This document shows positions 25,711-34,372 of a stretch of DNA of 64,000 bases, piece by piece. The notes beneath the pieces were generated by a model. It made no database searches and was not told the origin of the DNA. It saw only the letters and a list, made by a program, of their open reading frames with translations. How positions within the stretch are numbered: the first letter of the stretch is position 1; each line of letters begins with the position of its first letter. Origin of the DNA: Paraburkholderia eburnea. GTDB taxonomy: Bacteria; Pseudomonadota; Gammaproteobacteria; Burkholderiales; Burkholderiaceae. Where the stretch lies: the NCBI RefSeq assembly GCF_002917095.1, contig NZ_PQGA01000013.1:101317-165316 (forward strand), in the 5' to 3' direction. The position numbers were made by a program, and so were the translations under genes.

Positions 25711-26462
25711 CGCAGGCGGCCTTGCTCGAACTCGATATTCGCGCGAAACAGTATGGCGATCGCACGATTCTCGACAATTTGCGCCTTGCGCTCGCGCCCG
25801 GTGAAATCACGGCGTTGCTCGGGCCAAGCGGCTGCGGCAAGAGCACGTTGCTGCGCATCGCGGCTGGACTGGACCGGGATTTTAGCGGCACCGTTTCGCT
25901 CGATGGCGTCACGCAGCAGGGGCCGTCGCCGTTGGCCGGCGTGATTTTTCAGGAGCCGCGACTGCTGCCGTGGCTGCGCGTGGCGGACAACATTACGTTT
26001 CCCCAACGTGCGAGCGGCGCGGCGCTCTCACGCGCTCAGGCTTTGCTCGATGAGGTTGGCCTGCGTGCCGACGATGGCGCGCACTGGCCCAAGCATTTAT
26101 CGGGTGGCATGGCGCAACGTGTGGCGATTGCGCGCGGGCTGTTCGCGCAGCCGCGCCTGCTGCTGCTCGACGAGCCGTTCAGCGCCGTGGATGCGATGAC
26201 GCGCATGCGCCTGCAGCAATTGCTGCTCACGATCGTCGAGGCGCATCGCATGGCGGCGCTCGTCGTCACTCACGATATCGAGGAAGCGCTTTATCTGGCC
26301 GACCGCATTGTGTTGCTGGAGCCGGCGAATGGCGCGGCGCGGCGGCCTGCCAGCCATGTGCTTGAAGTGAGTGCGGCTCATCCGCGCCGGCGCGATGAGC
26401 TTGCTGCGCATCCCTTGCGCGCGCTTTTGCTTGATCGACTTGAGGCCTCCATGGCGGGTTAG
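25707..26462 (+). CDS. ssuB: Sulfonate ABC transporter ATP-binding protein
   Basis: 251-residue ABC ATPase. Walker A GPSGCGKS is at 39-46, Q-loop FQEPRLLPWL near 81-90, signature LSGGMAQ at 131-137, Walker B LLLLDEP at 151-157, and H-loop VVTHDIEEAL follows. The start overlaps the permease stop in ATGA, so the two are translationally coupled. It could also energise transport for the orphan binding proteins at 9760 and 31591 (inference). Confidence 0.93.
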   Translation: MTQAALLELDIRAKQYGDRTILDNLRLALAPGEITALLGPSGCGKSTLLRIAAGLDRDFSGTVSLDGVTQQGPSPLAGVIFQEPRLLPWLRVADNITFPQRASGAALSRAQALLDEVGLRADDGAHWPKHLSGGMAQRVAIARGLFAQPRLLLLDEPFSAVDAMTRMRLQQLLLTIVEAHRMAALVVTHDIEEALYLADRIVLLEPANGAARRPASHVLEVSAAHPRRRDELAAHPLRALLLDRLEASMAG

Positions 26463-26602
26463 CCGCTGAAAGCAGTTCAAAAAGCGGCTCGAATTGGCGC
26501 TTATCGAAGATCGCGCCTGCGTGATCGGCGCAAGCTCCGCAAGGGCGTTATCTACGCAGGCGTCGTTGTCGCGACGAAATATGAAACAAATCGCATATTC
26601 GA

Positions 26603-26887
26603 TTGACCAGATGCCAGGTAAAACGATATCGTCATATTTTTGACACTTTTTGCAATAATTTGGCTTCCGCAGAATATGAAACCACGCATCCCTTGCGTGT
26701 GGAACTGGATGGCGTAGGTTACGCCGGCTCCTATCGAGTGATGACCGGCAGTGTCATCGTCTACTTCGAGAACGAGATCAAGTTCGCCCCCTACGGCCAG
26801 AATCGCCCCGAGTTGATCGCGCGCTGGCTACTCACTGATCTATGCCGCAAGGCGGAATCGCGCAAGCGTAAGGCGGCACAAAAATAA
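26603..26887 (+). CDS. Small hypothetical protein
   Basis: Up to 94 residues if read from TTG 26603, but the true start is uncertain; no in-frame ATG occurs until the middle (YRVMTGS). The C-terminal two-thirds (VELDGVGYAGSYRVMTGSV, FENEIKFAPYGQN, ELIARWLLTDL) has the look of a compact beta-sheet followed by a helix and a Lys/Arg-rich tail, and resembles small uncharacterised Burkholderia-group proteins. The DNA upstream (26463-26660) is AT-richer than its surroundings. I recognise no function. Confidence 0.5.
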   Translation: MTRCQVKRYRHIFDTFCNNLASAEYETTHPLRVELDGVGYAGSYRVMTGSVIVYFENEIKFAPYGQNRPELIARWLLTDLCRKAESRKRKAAQK

Positions 26888-27005
26888 TATCGTTGACGGT
26901 GAAGTGGCTGTTGATCGCCCTTCCCGACTGCTGCGGTTACGCATTCGCCCGCACTGGGGCATGGGGAAAAAGCGCGCGGAAAATCGCCGTCCGCGCGCTG
27001 CACAA

Positions 27006-27683
27006 TCATATGCCCGCGCCGGCAAGTCTATAAATATCCGCAGGCTTCAGAACGGCGCGAGGCACACCGAGACGCACGGCATTGAGCATGGCATCGCCCA
27101 CAATGCGCGTCGTGAGCACGCTTTCGGGCGAGAGTCGGCGTACTACGGAAAGCAGCGGCCTGAGCGCAACATACATCCATCGATACGCTGCGGTGCGCGA
27201 CTGTATGCCGTCTTCGGGAATGATCGCCGAAGGCCGGAAAATAGCCACGCATCGAAAGGGCAGGCGCTGCAAGGCATTTTCGGTCCGGCCGCGAACGCGG
27301 GCCCACATGCTTTTGCCTTGTTCGCTGCTGTCCGCGCCGGCGCCGGAGACATACACCATCGTCATCGCGGGATTGGCGCGTGCCAGTTCGTGGGCTACGT
27401 GCAGTGTGAGGTCGTAGGTGATCGCCCGATAAGCCGCTTCCGTCATACCGAATGACGACACCCCGACGCAGAAGAAACACGCATCGGCCTTGGAAAACAC
27501 GACGTCCGTAGCCTGAAAGCCCGCCAGATCCGGCACGATGACGACGTTGAGTCGCGGATCATCGTAGCCCTGCGGCGCACGGCGGCCGACCACGATGATT
27601 TCCGTGACATCGCGAGCGGCAAGGCAGGCACGCAACGCGCCCTGGCCAACCATGCCGGTCGCGCCGATCAGTACGACGCGCAT
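27006..27683 (-). CDS. NAD(P)-binding Rossmann-fold oxidoreductase
   Basis: 225-residue atypical short-chain/NmrA-like protein. The nucleotide-binding motif GATGMVGQG is at 7-15, with VVGRRAP after the second strand and VVFSKADACFFCVGVSSFGM near 62-81. YVSGAGADSS replaces the usual active-site region, and FRPSAIIPEDG follows. No YxxxK catalytic motif is evident, so it may be a reductase of a small ketone, or a redox-sensing protein. Monocistronic on the minus strand, 113 bases downstream of the SDR gene. Confidence 0.8.
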   Translation of the reverse strand: MRVVLIGATGMVGQGALRACLAARDVTEIIVVGRRAPQGYDDPRLNVVIVPDLAGFQATDVVFSKADACFFCVGVSSFGMTEAAYRAITYDLTLHVAHELARANPAMTMVYVSGAGADSSEQGKSMWARVRGRTENALQRLPFRCVAIFRPSAIIPEDGIQSRTAAYRWMYVALRPLLSVVRRLSPESVLTTRIVGDAMLNAVRLGVPRAVLKPADIYRLAGAGI

Positions 27684-27796
27684 GATGTTTCTCCATTGGC
27701 ATCCCTAATCAAAAAGACTCTTGACATAATCGCTTTACCCTTCGTCGTGCGTCGATGTCGACGCTATGGGAATGAAGCGGCAGACGGCCGCCACGC

Positions 27797-28642
27797 TCAT
27801 TCAGGAATGAATCCCCGTTTGCCCTCGAACACCACCGAGCTGGGGAGTTCCTTTTGCGCCTTGAGCGCTTCGAGACTCTGCGTATAGCTGCCTTCCAGCA
27901 CCGTGTAGGCGTCGCTGCCCAGAACCGTGCGCAGCGGCGGCTCCGGCAATTGACTGACCGTATAGATGGCGTTGGCCATTTTCACGGGATCGCCAGAAAT
28001 AATCTCTTCGCCGAAATTCCTGACCTGCTCGCGCACTGCATCGACGACGCTATCCTTATAGTCGTCCAGTTGCTCGGCCCAGCGGATGTTGGCGACGAAG
28101 TCCGTCGCGATCGAACCCGGTTCGATGATAAGCGTCTTGATGCCAAAGCCTGCCACTTCTCGGCTGACCGATTCAGCGAATCCTTCGAGCCCGAATTTCG
28201 CGGCGTGATACATCGAACCTCCCGGAAAGGCCGCCCGCCCGCCGACGCTGCTCAGATGGATGAACATGCCGTACTTTCTCGCGCGCATTGCGCCGAGAAA
28301 TGCGCGCGTGACGTGAATCGGCGCGAGCAGATTCAGCGCGAGCTGTTGCTCGATATCGGCCTCGCTCATTTCCTCCATTGCGCCGATCACAGCGCCGCCC
28401 GCGTTGTTGACGACGACATCGGCGTCGGTGTGGCGTGCCGCGGCGGCTCGTATCTGGTCGGGACAGGTCACGTCGACCGGTTCCACTTCGAGCCGATCGG
28501 GCCACGCCTGCTTGAGCGATTGCAGCGCGTCGACGCGGCGCACGGCCGCGACTACACGGTGCCCTTCGGCCAGCAGCTTCCCGGTCAGGGCACGCCCGAG
28601 ACCGCCGGATGCGCCCGTGACGAACCACTTTTGACTCGACAT
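27797..28642 (-). CDS. Short-chain dehydrogenase/reductase
   Basis: 281-residue classical SDR. The cofactor motif is TGASGGLG at 9-16, with VRRVDAL after the second strand (Arg suggests NADPH), NNAG at 79-82, and catalytic Ser131/132, Tyr145 and Lys149 (YHAAK). EPGSIATDF follows the active site. I start at the ATG 28640-28642, where the Rossmann fold begins and AGAAGAAG lies upstream; an apparent longer frame through the next gene is not real. The substrate is unknown. A pair with the preceding Rossmann oxidoreductase is possible, but the spacing of 113 bases does not prove an operon. Confidence 0.88.
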   Translation of the reverse strand: MSSQKWFVTGASGGLGRALTGKLLAEGHRVVAAVRRVDALQSLKQAWPDRLEVEPVDVTCPDQIRAAAARHTDADVVVNNAGGAVIGAMEEMSEADIEQQLALNLLAPIHVTRAFLGAMRARKYGMFIHLSSVGGRAAFPGGSMYHAAKFGLEGFAESVSREVAGFGIKTLIIEPGSIATDFVANIRWAEQLDDYKDSVVDAVREQVRNFGEEIISGDPVKMANAIYTVSQLPEPPLRTVLGSDAYTVLEGSYTQSLEALKAQKELPSSVVFEGKRGFIPE

Positions 28643-29056
28643 GATGACTTCTTCTATATGAGTGAGTACGCGCTCAACTATAGTCGAAGTTTGTGGCGAG
28701 GGCAACGGCCAGTTTCGGGCAACAGGCAGCGATTGCTGCGCTAAATGCGACGGGCATATCATCCCGTCGCGATACGAAGATTTCGAAGTCCTTGCGCTTG
28801 TATTAATGCTCGTTAACGTAATGGGTTCTTTAATGTTGCCGGATGGGGGATCGTCAGATTTAATCCGTAGTATGAATAGGAATATCGGTAAAAAGTGGTA
28901 ATATACGCGGCCGCGAAGGAACCTCGCTGCACCCGCCAGCCCATTGGCCAGCCAACTTGCGCCGTCCTTCCGCACACTGATTACAAGGTGGGCGCCTCCG
29001 GCCGCTTCCTGGCACTTCTCGCATCGGCCCGCAAAAGAACTGGGCCCTGAATAAAC
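28643..29056. other. Intergenic region between SDR and DUF4118 operon
   Basis: 414 bases, AT-rich between about 28780 and 28910, then GC-rich to the next start. It must hold the promoters of two divergent units. TAATAT at 28899-28904 could be a -10 hexamer for the rightward operon, but no matching -35 is visible. I see no gene, repeat or RNA here. Confidence 0.5.
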
Positions 29057-29830
29057 ATGAAAGTCCGTAATGCCCGTCACTGGGCGCCCCGGGGTCCGCG
29101 CCGCTGGGGCTACGCCGCCGTTGCGCTCGCCATCGCCAGCGTCGTGCGCATTGGCCTGCATCCGTGGCTCGGCCCGATGATGCCGGGCACGGCGTTTTGC
29201 ATCGCCGCCTCGCTGGTCGAGTACTACTTCGGGCTGGCGCCGGCGCTGACGGTCATGGTGCTCGGGCTCGGCATCGCCGATTACCTGTTCGTGCCGCCCT
29301 ACGCCAATATCTCCGTACTCGATTTTCACGACGCCGTGCTGCTCGTGTCGTATCCGCTCGTTACCCTCATCGTGATGACGCTGATCGAGCGTCTGCGACG
29401 CGAGCAGTTTCGTGCGCAACTGATCGCGTCGGTCGCCCAGTCGCGTTACGAAATGCTGCTGCGTCACGATAACGAACGCGTGCTCGCGCGCCGCGCCGAG
29501 GACGAAACGCATCGCCTGCTGCGCCATCTCGCGCAGCATCACGAGGGCTTCATTCTCATCAAGGCGCTGGAGCGCAACGCCGCGCAGCGCGCGAGCGTGG
29601 GACAGAGCACGGCGGCGCTGCCGGCGGCCACCGAAGTGGCGCCGGGGCCGCTGTTCGAATCGGTGCACCCCGAGGATATCCAGCGCCTGACCCATGCCTT
29701 GTGGCCGGGCCATCACCGCGTACGCCTGCGCCACGCGAAGCATGATCGCGATTTCCGCATGACGAACTGCCAATGTGAGCGCTTCACCACCCATGCAGGC
29801 GACTTCCTCGTTCTGAGCACGGAGGACTGA
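29057..29830 (+). CDS. DUF4118 membrane protein with partial PAS-like tail
   Basis: 257 residues. The N-terminal half (about 18-110) has three or four hydrophobic segments matching the DUF4118 membrane domain of KdpD-type sensor kinases: GTAFCIAASLVEYYFGLAPAL, VLGLGIADYLFVPP and LVSYPLVTLIVMTLIERL. A charged linker with coiled-coil character follows (REQFRAQLI to HRLLRHLAQ). The C-terminus contains LFESVHPEDIQRL, a PAS-domain entry motif. No histidine kinase, ATPase or output domain follows, so it may be a truncated sensor or a partner protein. First gene of an operon with a hydrolase and MipA. Confidence 0.78.
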   Translation: MKVRNARHWAPRGPRRWGYAAVALAIASVVRIGLHPWLGPMMPGTAFCIAASLVEYYFGLAPALTVMVLGLGIADYLFVPPYANISVLDFHDAVLLVSYPLVTLIVMTLIERLRREQFRAQLIASVAQSRYEMLLRHDNERVLARRAEDETHRLLRHLAQHHEGFILIKALERNAAQRASVGQSTAALPAATEVAPGPLFESVHPEDIQRLTHALWPGHHRVRLRHAKHDRDFRMTNCQCERFTTHAGDFLVLSTED

Positions 29831-29831
29831 C

Positions 29832-30761
29832 GTGGCGACTGTCGAGATGGAACCGGTCGTGTGCGCGACTCCTGCTGTGCGCCCCTCACGCATTTTCAAC
29901 GAAGGCGACGGCCACGCCGTCCTGCTGCTGCACGGCCTGTCGAGCTCGCCGATCGAGCTGCGCTACCTCGCGCGCTATCTGCACAACGAGGGCTTCACGG
30001 TCTGCGCTCCGCTGATCGAAGGCTATAGCGCAGGCTCCAGCGAACAGACGATGGAGCAGTGGGTCGAGTCGGCGGCGCGCGAGTTCGACGCACTGGCCGC
30101 GCGCTATGAACGCGTGTCGATCTGCGGCCTGTCGATTGGCGGCGCGCTGGCCATGCGGCTGATCCGCGAGCGGCCTGGCGCGCAGTCGCTCGTGCTGCTT
30201 TCGCTCACGTTGGCCTATGACGGCTGGGCGATCCCGTGGTATCGCTTCCTGCTGGACTGGGCGTACTACACACCGCTGCGCCACGTCTATCGTTATCGCG
30301 AGTCGGAACCGTTCGGCGTGCGAAACGAAGCGCTGCGCAAGAAGATCGCGCGCGCAATGCAGCGCAATGCGTTTAGCGAAGTGGGACCGTCGACGATCTC
30401 GCTGCCTGCGCTGCATCAGGCATTGCGGCTCGCGCGCACGGCGCGCAAGGACGTGGCGGCGATCGAAAACGATACGCTCGTGATTCACGCGATCGACGAT
30501 GAAACGTCGAGTCCACGTAATCCGCGCTATGTGATCGACCATATCGGCGCGAATTTCCTGCGCACGCTCTGGCTCGACGACTCGTATCACATGATCACTT
30601 CGGACAACGAACGCGAGATTGTCGCGCGCGAGACCACGCTGTTCCTGCGCGAGAGCGAAGTGGCGCATGGCGCGCGCGATGCGCAGAACCAGCCAGTCGT
30701 CTCGAAGGCGCTCGCGCGGCGTTTGCGTCAACTGGCAGCAGTGGGAAGGAAGAAGGCGTGA
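29832..30761 (+). CDS. Alpha/beta hydrolase, carboxylesterase or monoglyceride-lipase type
   Basis: 309-residue cytoplasmic hydrolase. The oxyanion loop is LLLHGLSSSP at 31-40, the nucleophile elbow GLSIG at 99-103 (Ser101), an acidic residue in IDDETSS (222-223), and His253 in SYHMI. This resembles Est30-type carboxylesterases acting on acyl esters. The start is GTG 29832, one base after the previous stop, with GGAGGACTGAC as ribosome site. It overlaps the mipA start by 4 bases (GTGA). Physical coupling to an outer-membrane protein and a membrane sensor hints at an envelope-related substrate. Confidence 0.88.
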   Translation: MATVEMEPVVCATPAVRPSRIFNEGDGHAVLLLHGLSSSPIELRYLARYLHNEGFTVCAPLIEGYSAGSSEQTMEQWVESAAREFDALAARYERVSICGLSIGGALAMRLIRERPGAQSLVLLSLTLAYDGWAIPWYRFLLDWAYYTPLRHVYRYRESEPFGVRNEALRKKIARAMQRNAFSEVGPSTISLPALHQALRLARTARKDVAAIENDTLVIHAIDDETSSPRNPRYVIDHIGANFLRTLWLDDSYHMITSDNEREIVARETTLFLRESEVAHGARDAQNQPVVSKALARRLRQLAAVGRKKA

Positions 30762-31573
30762 AGCGGTCTATAACGATGACGGCGCTGGCTTGCGTCGCCA
30801 TGCTCGCGTTCGCGAGGCAGGCCTGGGCTGATGATACGAACACCCAGGCGACGAGCGAAGCGACGGCCAGCACGACCCCGGACGAGTCGCCCTGGAAGAT
30901 CTCGATCGGGCCGGGTGCGTATTTCGCGCCGCAGTATCCGGGCTCGCGTCATATGAAGGTCTATCCGTTCCCGGCGCTCGACATCTCGTACCGCGATCGC
31001 TTCTTCTCGCAGGGGCCGGACGTGCTGGGCATCAACGTGTTGACCTCGGAGAACTATCACCTGGGCGCGTCGCTGAGCTTCGATTTCCAGTCGCGCACGG
31101 CCTCCGACGATCCGCATCTGCGTGGTCTCGGCAATGTGGACGACGGCCCCAAGCTGCGCATTTTCGGCGATTACACGCTCTGGGCCTTCACGGGCGCCGT
31201 GGCGGTCTATCAGGACATTTCCGGCAACGGGCAGGGCACCACGGCGAGCGCGGATCTTTACGCCTCGCTGCCGCTGAAGGGCTGGCTGTTTTCGGTCGGG
31301 CCAGGTCTTACGTGGGCCAATGCCGTTTATACGCGTACGCTGTTTGGTATTTCGTCGGCACAGAGCGCGGCTTCGGGGCTGCCGCAGTACGCGACCGGTT
31401 CGGGTATCCGCGATGTGCATATGACGTTCTATGCCACGCACGATTTCTCGAAGCACTGGGTCGGTTCCGTGGACGCCACGCTCGGACGTCTGGAGCACTA
31501 TGCGGGCGGCAGTCCGATCACCGAACGCCGCCGCGAACTGACCACTTTCGCGGCCCTCGATTATCGCTTTTAA
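30758..31573 (+). CDS. MipA/OmpV family outer membrane protein
   Basis: 271 residues with a signal peptide ending QAWA near 22-25. The beta-barrel blocks of MipA/OmpV are present: PWKISIGPGAYFAPQYPGS near 47-65, YPFPALDISYRDRFFSQGPD, YTLWAFTGAVAVYQDISGNG, GPGLTWANAVYTRTLFG, and a C-terminal strand ending YRF. MipA scaffolds murein synthases in E. coli, while other members act in outer-membrane permeability; neither role can be chosen here. The start is GTG 30758 inside the hydrolase stop, so the two are coupled. Confidence 0.9.
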   Translation: MKRSITMTALACVAMLAFARQAWADDTNTQATSEATASTTPDESPWKISIGPGAYFAPQYPGSRHMKVYPFPALDISYRDRFFSQGPDVLGINVLTSENYHLGASLSFDFQSRTASDDPHLRGLGNVDDGPKLRIFGDYTLWAFTGAVAVYQDISGNGQGTTASADLYASLPLKGWLFSVGPGLTWANAVYTRTLFGISSAQSAASGLPQYATGSGIRDVHMTFYATHDFSKHWVGSVDATLGRLEHYAGGSPITERRRELTTFAALDYRF

Positions 31574-31590
31574 AGCGGCACTTTCGCCGT

Positions 31591-32562
31591 TTAAACGAAC
31601 GTCTCCGGATAGACGAAGCGCGCTACATCGACGCGTTCTTTCACCAGCCCCAGCGCGTGAAAGGTATCGACGATATCCTGCTGTTCCTTCACGATATCGG
31701 GCGTCACGGCCACGGTCGTATAGTGGCGGCGCCCGGTCGAAAGCCTGAGCACATCGGGGCGCACGCCTAGCTGAGGCGCGAGCAGATTCGCGGTTTCCTG
31801 CGGATGGCTCTGCGTCCACGCATTCGCTTTTGCGAGTTCCTGAAACAGCACGCGGATCACCTGCGGATTCTGTTTGACGAAGTCGGGCCGCGCCAGATGG
31901 AAGGTGCGATTGTTCGACAGACCCGTGCCGTCACGCAGCACGCGCGGCGCGGTGGCCAGTTGCTGGCCCGCGAGGAACGGGTCCCACAAACCGGCCGCAT
32001 CGACGTTGCCCGAGAGATACGTTGCACTCACGTCCGCCGCGCTCGTCAGATAGACGGGCTGGATATCGCCGTACTCCAGACCCGCCTCGCGCAGCGCGCG
32101 CACCAGCAGATATTGCACGTTCCAGCCGCGCCCGATCGCCACTTTCTTGCCCTTCAGTTCGCGGATCGAATGGATCGGCGAATCCGCCGCCACGAAGATG
32201 CCGATGCCCTTGGGATAGGGCTGTTCCGCGCCCAGATAGACGGCGTTCACGCCCGCTGCATTGGCGAAGGCGGATGGCGTATCGGCGGCATGGCCGAAGT
32301 CGAGCGCCTCGGCGTTGAGCGCTTCGGTGAGTTGCGGGCCCGCCGCGAATTCCGCCCAGCGCACGTTCCAGCCGAGCGGTTGCAACGCCCGCTCCAGACT
32401 GCCGGTGCCCTTGAGAATATTGAGCGTGTTGAACTTCTGGTAGCCGATGCGCAAGGTGCGCGTGTCGGCAGCCTGGGCGTTCGTGACGAGCGAGGGAAGA
32501 GCGGCGGCGCCAAGCGCCGTCGCGGAAAGCTGGCGGATGAATTTGCGTCTGCTGTGTTGCAT
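31591..32562 (-). CDS. Aliphatic sulfonate-binding protein, orphan
   Basis: 323-residue SsuA-type binding protein. Twin arginines R5-R6 in SRRKFIRQLSATALG precede a hydrophobic segment ending AQA, a good Tat signal. Motifs are LRIGYQKFNTLNILKG, GPQLTEALNAEALDFGHAADTP, RGWNVQYLLVRALREAG and NVDAAGLWDPFLAG. It resembles the orphan protein at 9760 more than TauA or the ssu-operon SsuA. No permease or ATPase is adjacent. I start at the ATG 32560-32562, where the Tat motif begins. It converges on mipA, 17 bases between ends. Confidence 0.88.
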   Translation of the reverse strand: MQHSRRKFIRQLSATALGAAALPSLVTNAQAADTRTLRIGYQKFNTLNILKGTGSLERALQPLGWNVRWAEFAAGPQLTEALNAEALDFGHAADTPSAFANAAGVNAVYLGAEQPYPKGIGIFVAADSPIHSIRELKGKKVAIGRGWNVQYLLVRALREAGLEYGDIQPVYLTSAADVSATYLSGNVDAAGLWDPFLAGQQLATAPRVLRDGTGLSNNRTFHLARPDFVKQNPQVIRVLFQELAKANAWTQSHPQETANLLAPQLGVRPDVLRLSTGRRHYTTVAVTPDIVKEQQDIVDTFHALGLVKERVDVARFVYPETFV

Positions 32563-32845
32563 GCCGTTATAAAGAAGCAAAAATGGAAGGTGCGATAGTG
32601 AATTAATTCGTATCGCTGAATAACTATTCGCGCCTGATGCCGATCATCAGCCGATTCTAGAGACGGCCCATTTAAAACCGAACCAAGCGTTTCGCATAAC
32701 CATATAGGACGGCTCGCAAAGGCACACATAGCGGCGCCTTAGCAAAAGCGCGCGCATGGATATGAACATCGCTTCGTTGGGGGCGTGCTGGCGGCTCGCT
32801 ACGATGGACGCCATTCCGCAACCCTCCGTCCGGAGTCTGAGCGCC

Positions 32846-34348
32846 ATGTCCGCCCCCGTGTTTTCCGCCCATGCGATCGCAAAGCGCTTTGGCGCCACCG
32901 TGGCGCTCGCGCGGCTTGATCTGTCGATCGGCGCGGGCGAAGTCGTCGCGCTGATGGGCGCGAACGGCGCGGGCAAATCCACCTTCGTGAAGATCGTGAG
33001 CGGCGTGCAGGCCGCCGACGAAGGGGCAATGACGCTGGACGGGCAAGCCTATTTGCCCGGCTCGCCGCTGGCCGCGAAGCGTCAGGGCGTGGCGACCGTG
33101 CACCAGTCCGTCGCCGACGTGGTGGTGCCGGCGCTGTCCATCGCGGACAACCTGCTGCTCGACGAGCTTTGCGGCGGCATCGCGACGATCTGGACGCCGC
33201 GCGCGCGCCGCCATGCGCGCGCACGCGAGCTGGCGGCCCGCGTGGGCCTGGAAGGCGTCGATCTCGACGCGCCGCTTGGCACGCTCTCGCTGGCGGCGCA
33301 GCAGCGCGTGGTGCTGGCGCGTGCGCTGGCGACGCGTCCGCGCCTTTTGATCCTCGACGAACCCACCGCGAGCCTGTCCTCCGCCGAAGCCGAACGTCTC
33401 TATACCTTGATCGATGGCTTGCGCGCGGAAGGCGTGGCGGTGCTGCTGGTCTCGCATCGGCTGGCCGATTTGCGCCGCCTCGCCTCGCGCGTGGCCGTGG
33501 TGCGCGACGGCCGCACCGTTGCCGTGCAGGATGCGCCGATCGATTTCGATACCGCGCTGGAGACGATGATCGGGCGCAGGTTGCCTGTTGGCACTCCCAA
33601 CACGGATAAAAGCGAACTCATCCAGCGCGCTAAACCTGCGCTGGAACTACGCGGCGTGCGGCTCGGAGCGCATTCCGAAGCCTTCGACCTCGACGTACGC
33701 GACGGCGAAATCGTCGCCGTGGTCGGCCCGGTCGGTGCGGGCAAGACGCGCCTTGCGCAGGCGATCTTCGGCGCGACGCGCGTGAGCGCGGGGACGATGC
33801 GCCTGTACGGCGAGCCGTGGCGCCCTCGCACGCCGCGCGAGGCGATTCGCGCGGGTGTGTTTCTGGCCGGCGAGGACCGCTGGCGCAGCTCGCTTTTTCC
33901 CGATGCCGTGCCGTTCGCCTCCGTGGCGGGCACCATCGGCTTTCCGTTCTTGCCGCGCTGGAGCCGCGCGGGCGTGGTGCCGCGCGCGAAAGAGCGCGAC
34001 GTCGCGCGCGAGGCCATCGACACCTTCGGCATCCGCTGCGGCGGTCCCGACGACCGCGTGGCACGCCTCTCGGGCGGCAACCAGCAGAAGGTGCTGCTCG
34101 CGCGCTGGCACGCCGAACCCGCGCGCCTGCTGCTGCTCGACGAGCCGTTTCAGGGCGTCGATGCCGGTGCGCGCGCCGATATCGCCGCGATGCTGCGTCG
34201 CCGTGCCGCCGGGCGCGCGACGCTGGTTTTCGTGAGCGATCTGGAAGAAGCGCATGAGGTGGCCGATCGTATCGTGCAGTTCGATCGCGGCACCGTCGAA
34301 GTCACCCGCGAAGCCACCCCAGCCCCAGACGCCCTCATTTCAACTTGA
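32846..34348 (+). CDS. Sugar ABC transporter ATP-binding protein, RbsA type
   Basis: 500-residue double ABC ATPase for ribose-class sugar import. The first domain has Walker A GANGAGKS near 38-45, a degenerate signature LSLAAQQ at 147-153 and Walker B LLILDEP at 167-173. The second has GPVGAGKT at 294-301, canonical LSGGNQQ at 408-414 and LLLLDEP at 428-434. I start at ATG 32846 with GGAGTCTGAGC upstream; ATGs at 32756 and 32804 lack a site and add a non-homologous leader. A permease and a binding protein follow, so the cassette is complete. The sugar is unknown. Confidence 0.9.
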   Translation: MSAPVFSAHAIAKRFGATVALARLDLSIGAGEVVALMGANGAGKSTFVKIVSGVQAADEGAMTLDGQAYLPGSPLAAKRQGVATVHQSVADVVVPALSIADNLLLDELCGGIATIWTPRARRHARARELAARVGLEGVDLDAPLGTLSLAAQQRVVLARALATRPRLLILDEPTASLSSAEAERLYTLIDGLRAEGVAVLLVSHRLADLRRLASRVAVVRDGRTVAVQDAPIDFDTALETMIGRRLPVGTPNTDKSELIQRAKPALELRGVRLGAHSEAFDLDVRDGEIVAVVGPVGAGKTRLAQAIFGATRVSAGTMRLYGEPWRPRTPREAIRAGVFLAGEDRWRSSLFPDAVPFASVAGTIGFPFLPRWSRAGVVPRAKERDVAREAIDTFGIRCGGPDDRVARLSGGNQQKVLLARWHAEPARLLLLDEPFQGVDAGARADIAAMLRRRAAGRATLVFVSDLEEAHEVADRIVQFDRGTVEVTREATPAPDALIST

Positions 34349-34372
34349 GCCCCGTAACTTGAGACCCGCACC

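Noticed and set aside
27797..29899. A 700-residue fusion including the SDR
   Set aside because: The upstream part is antisense to the DUF4118 gene and the intergenic region; the SDR fold starts exactly at the ATG 28640-28642.
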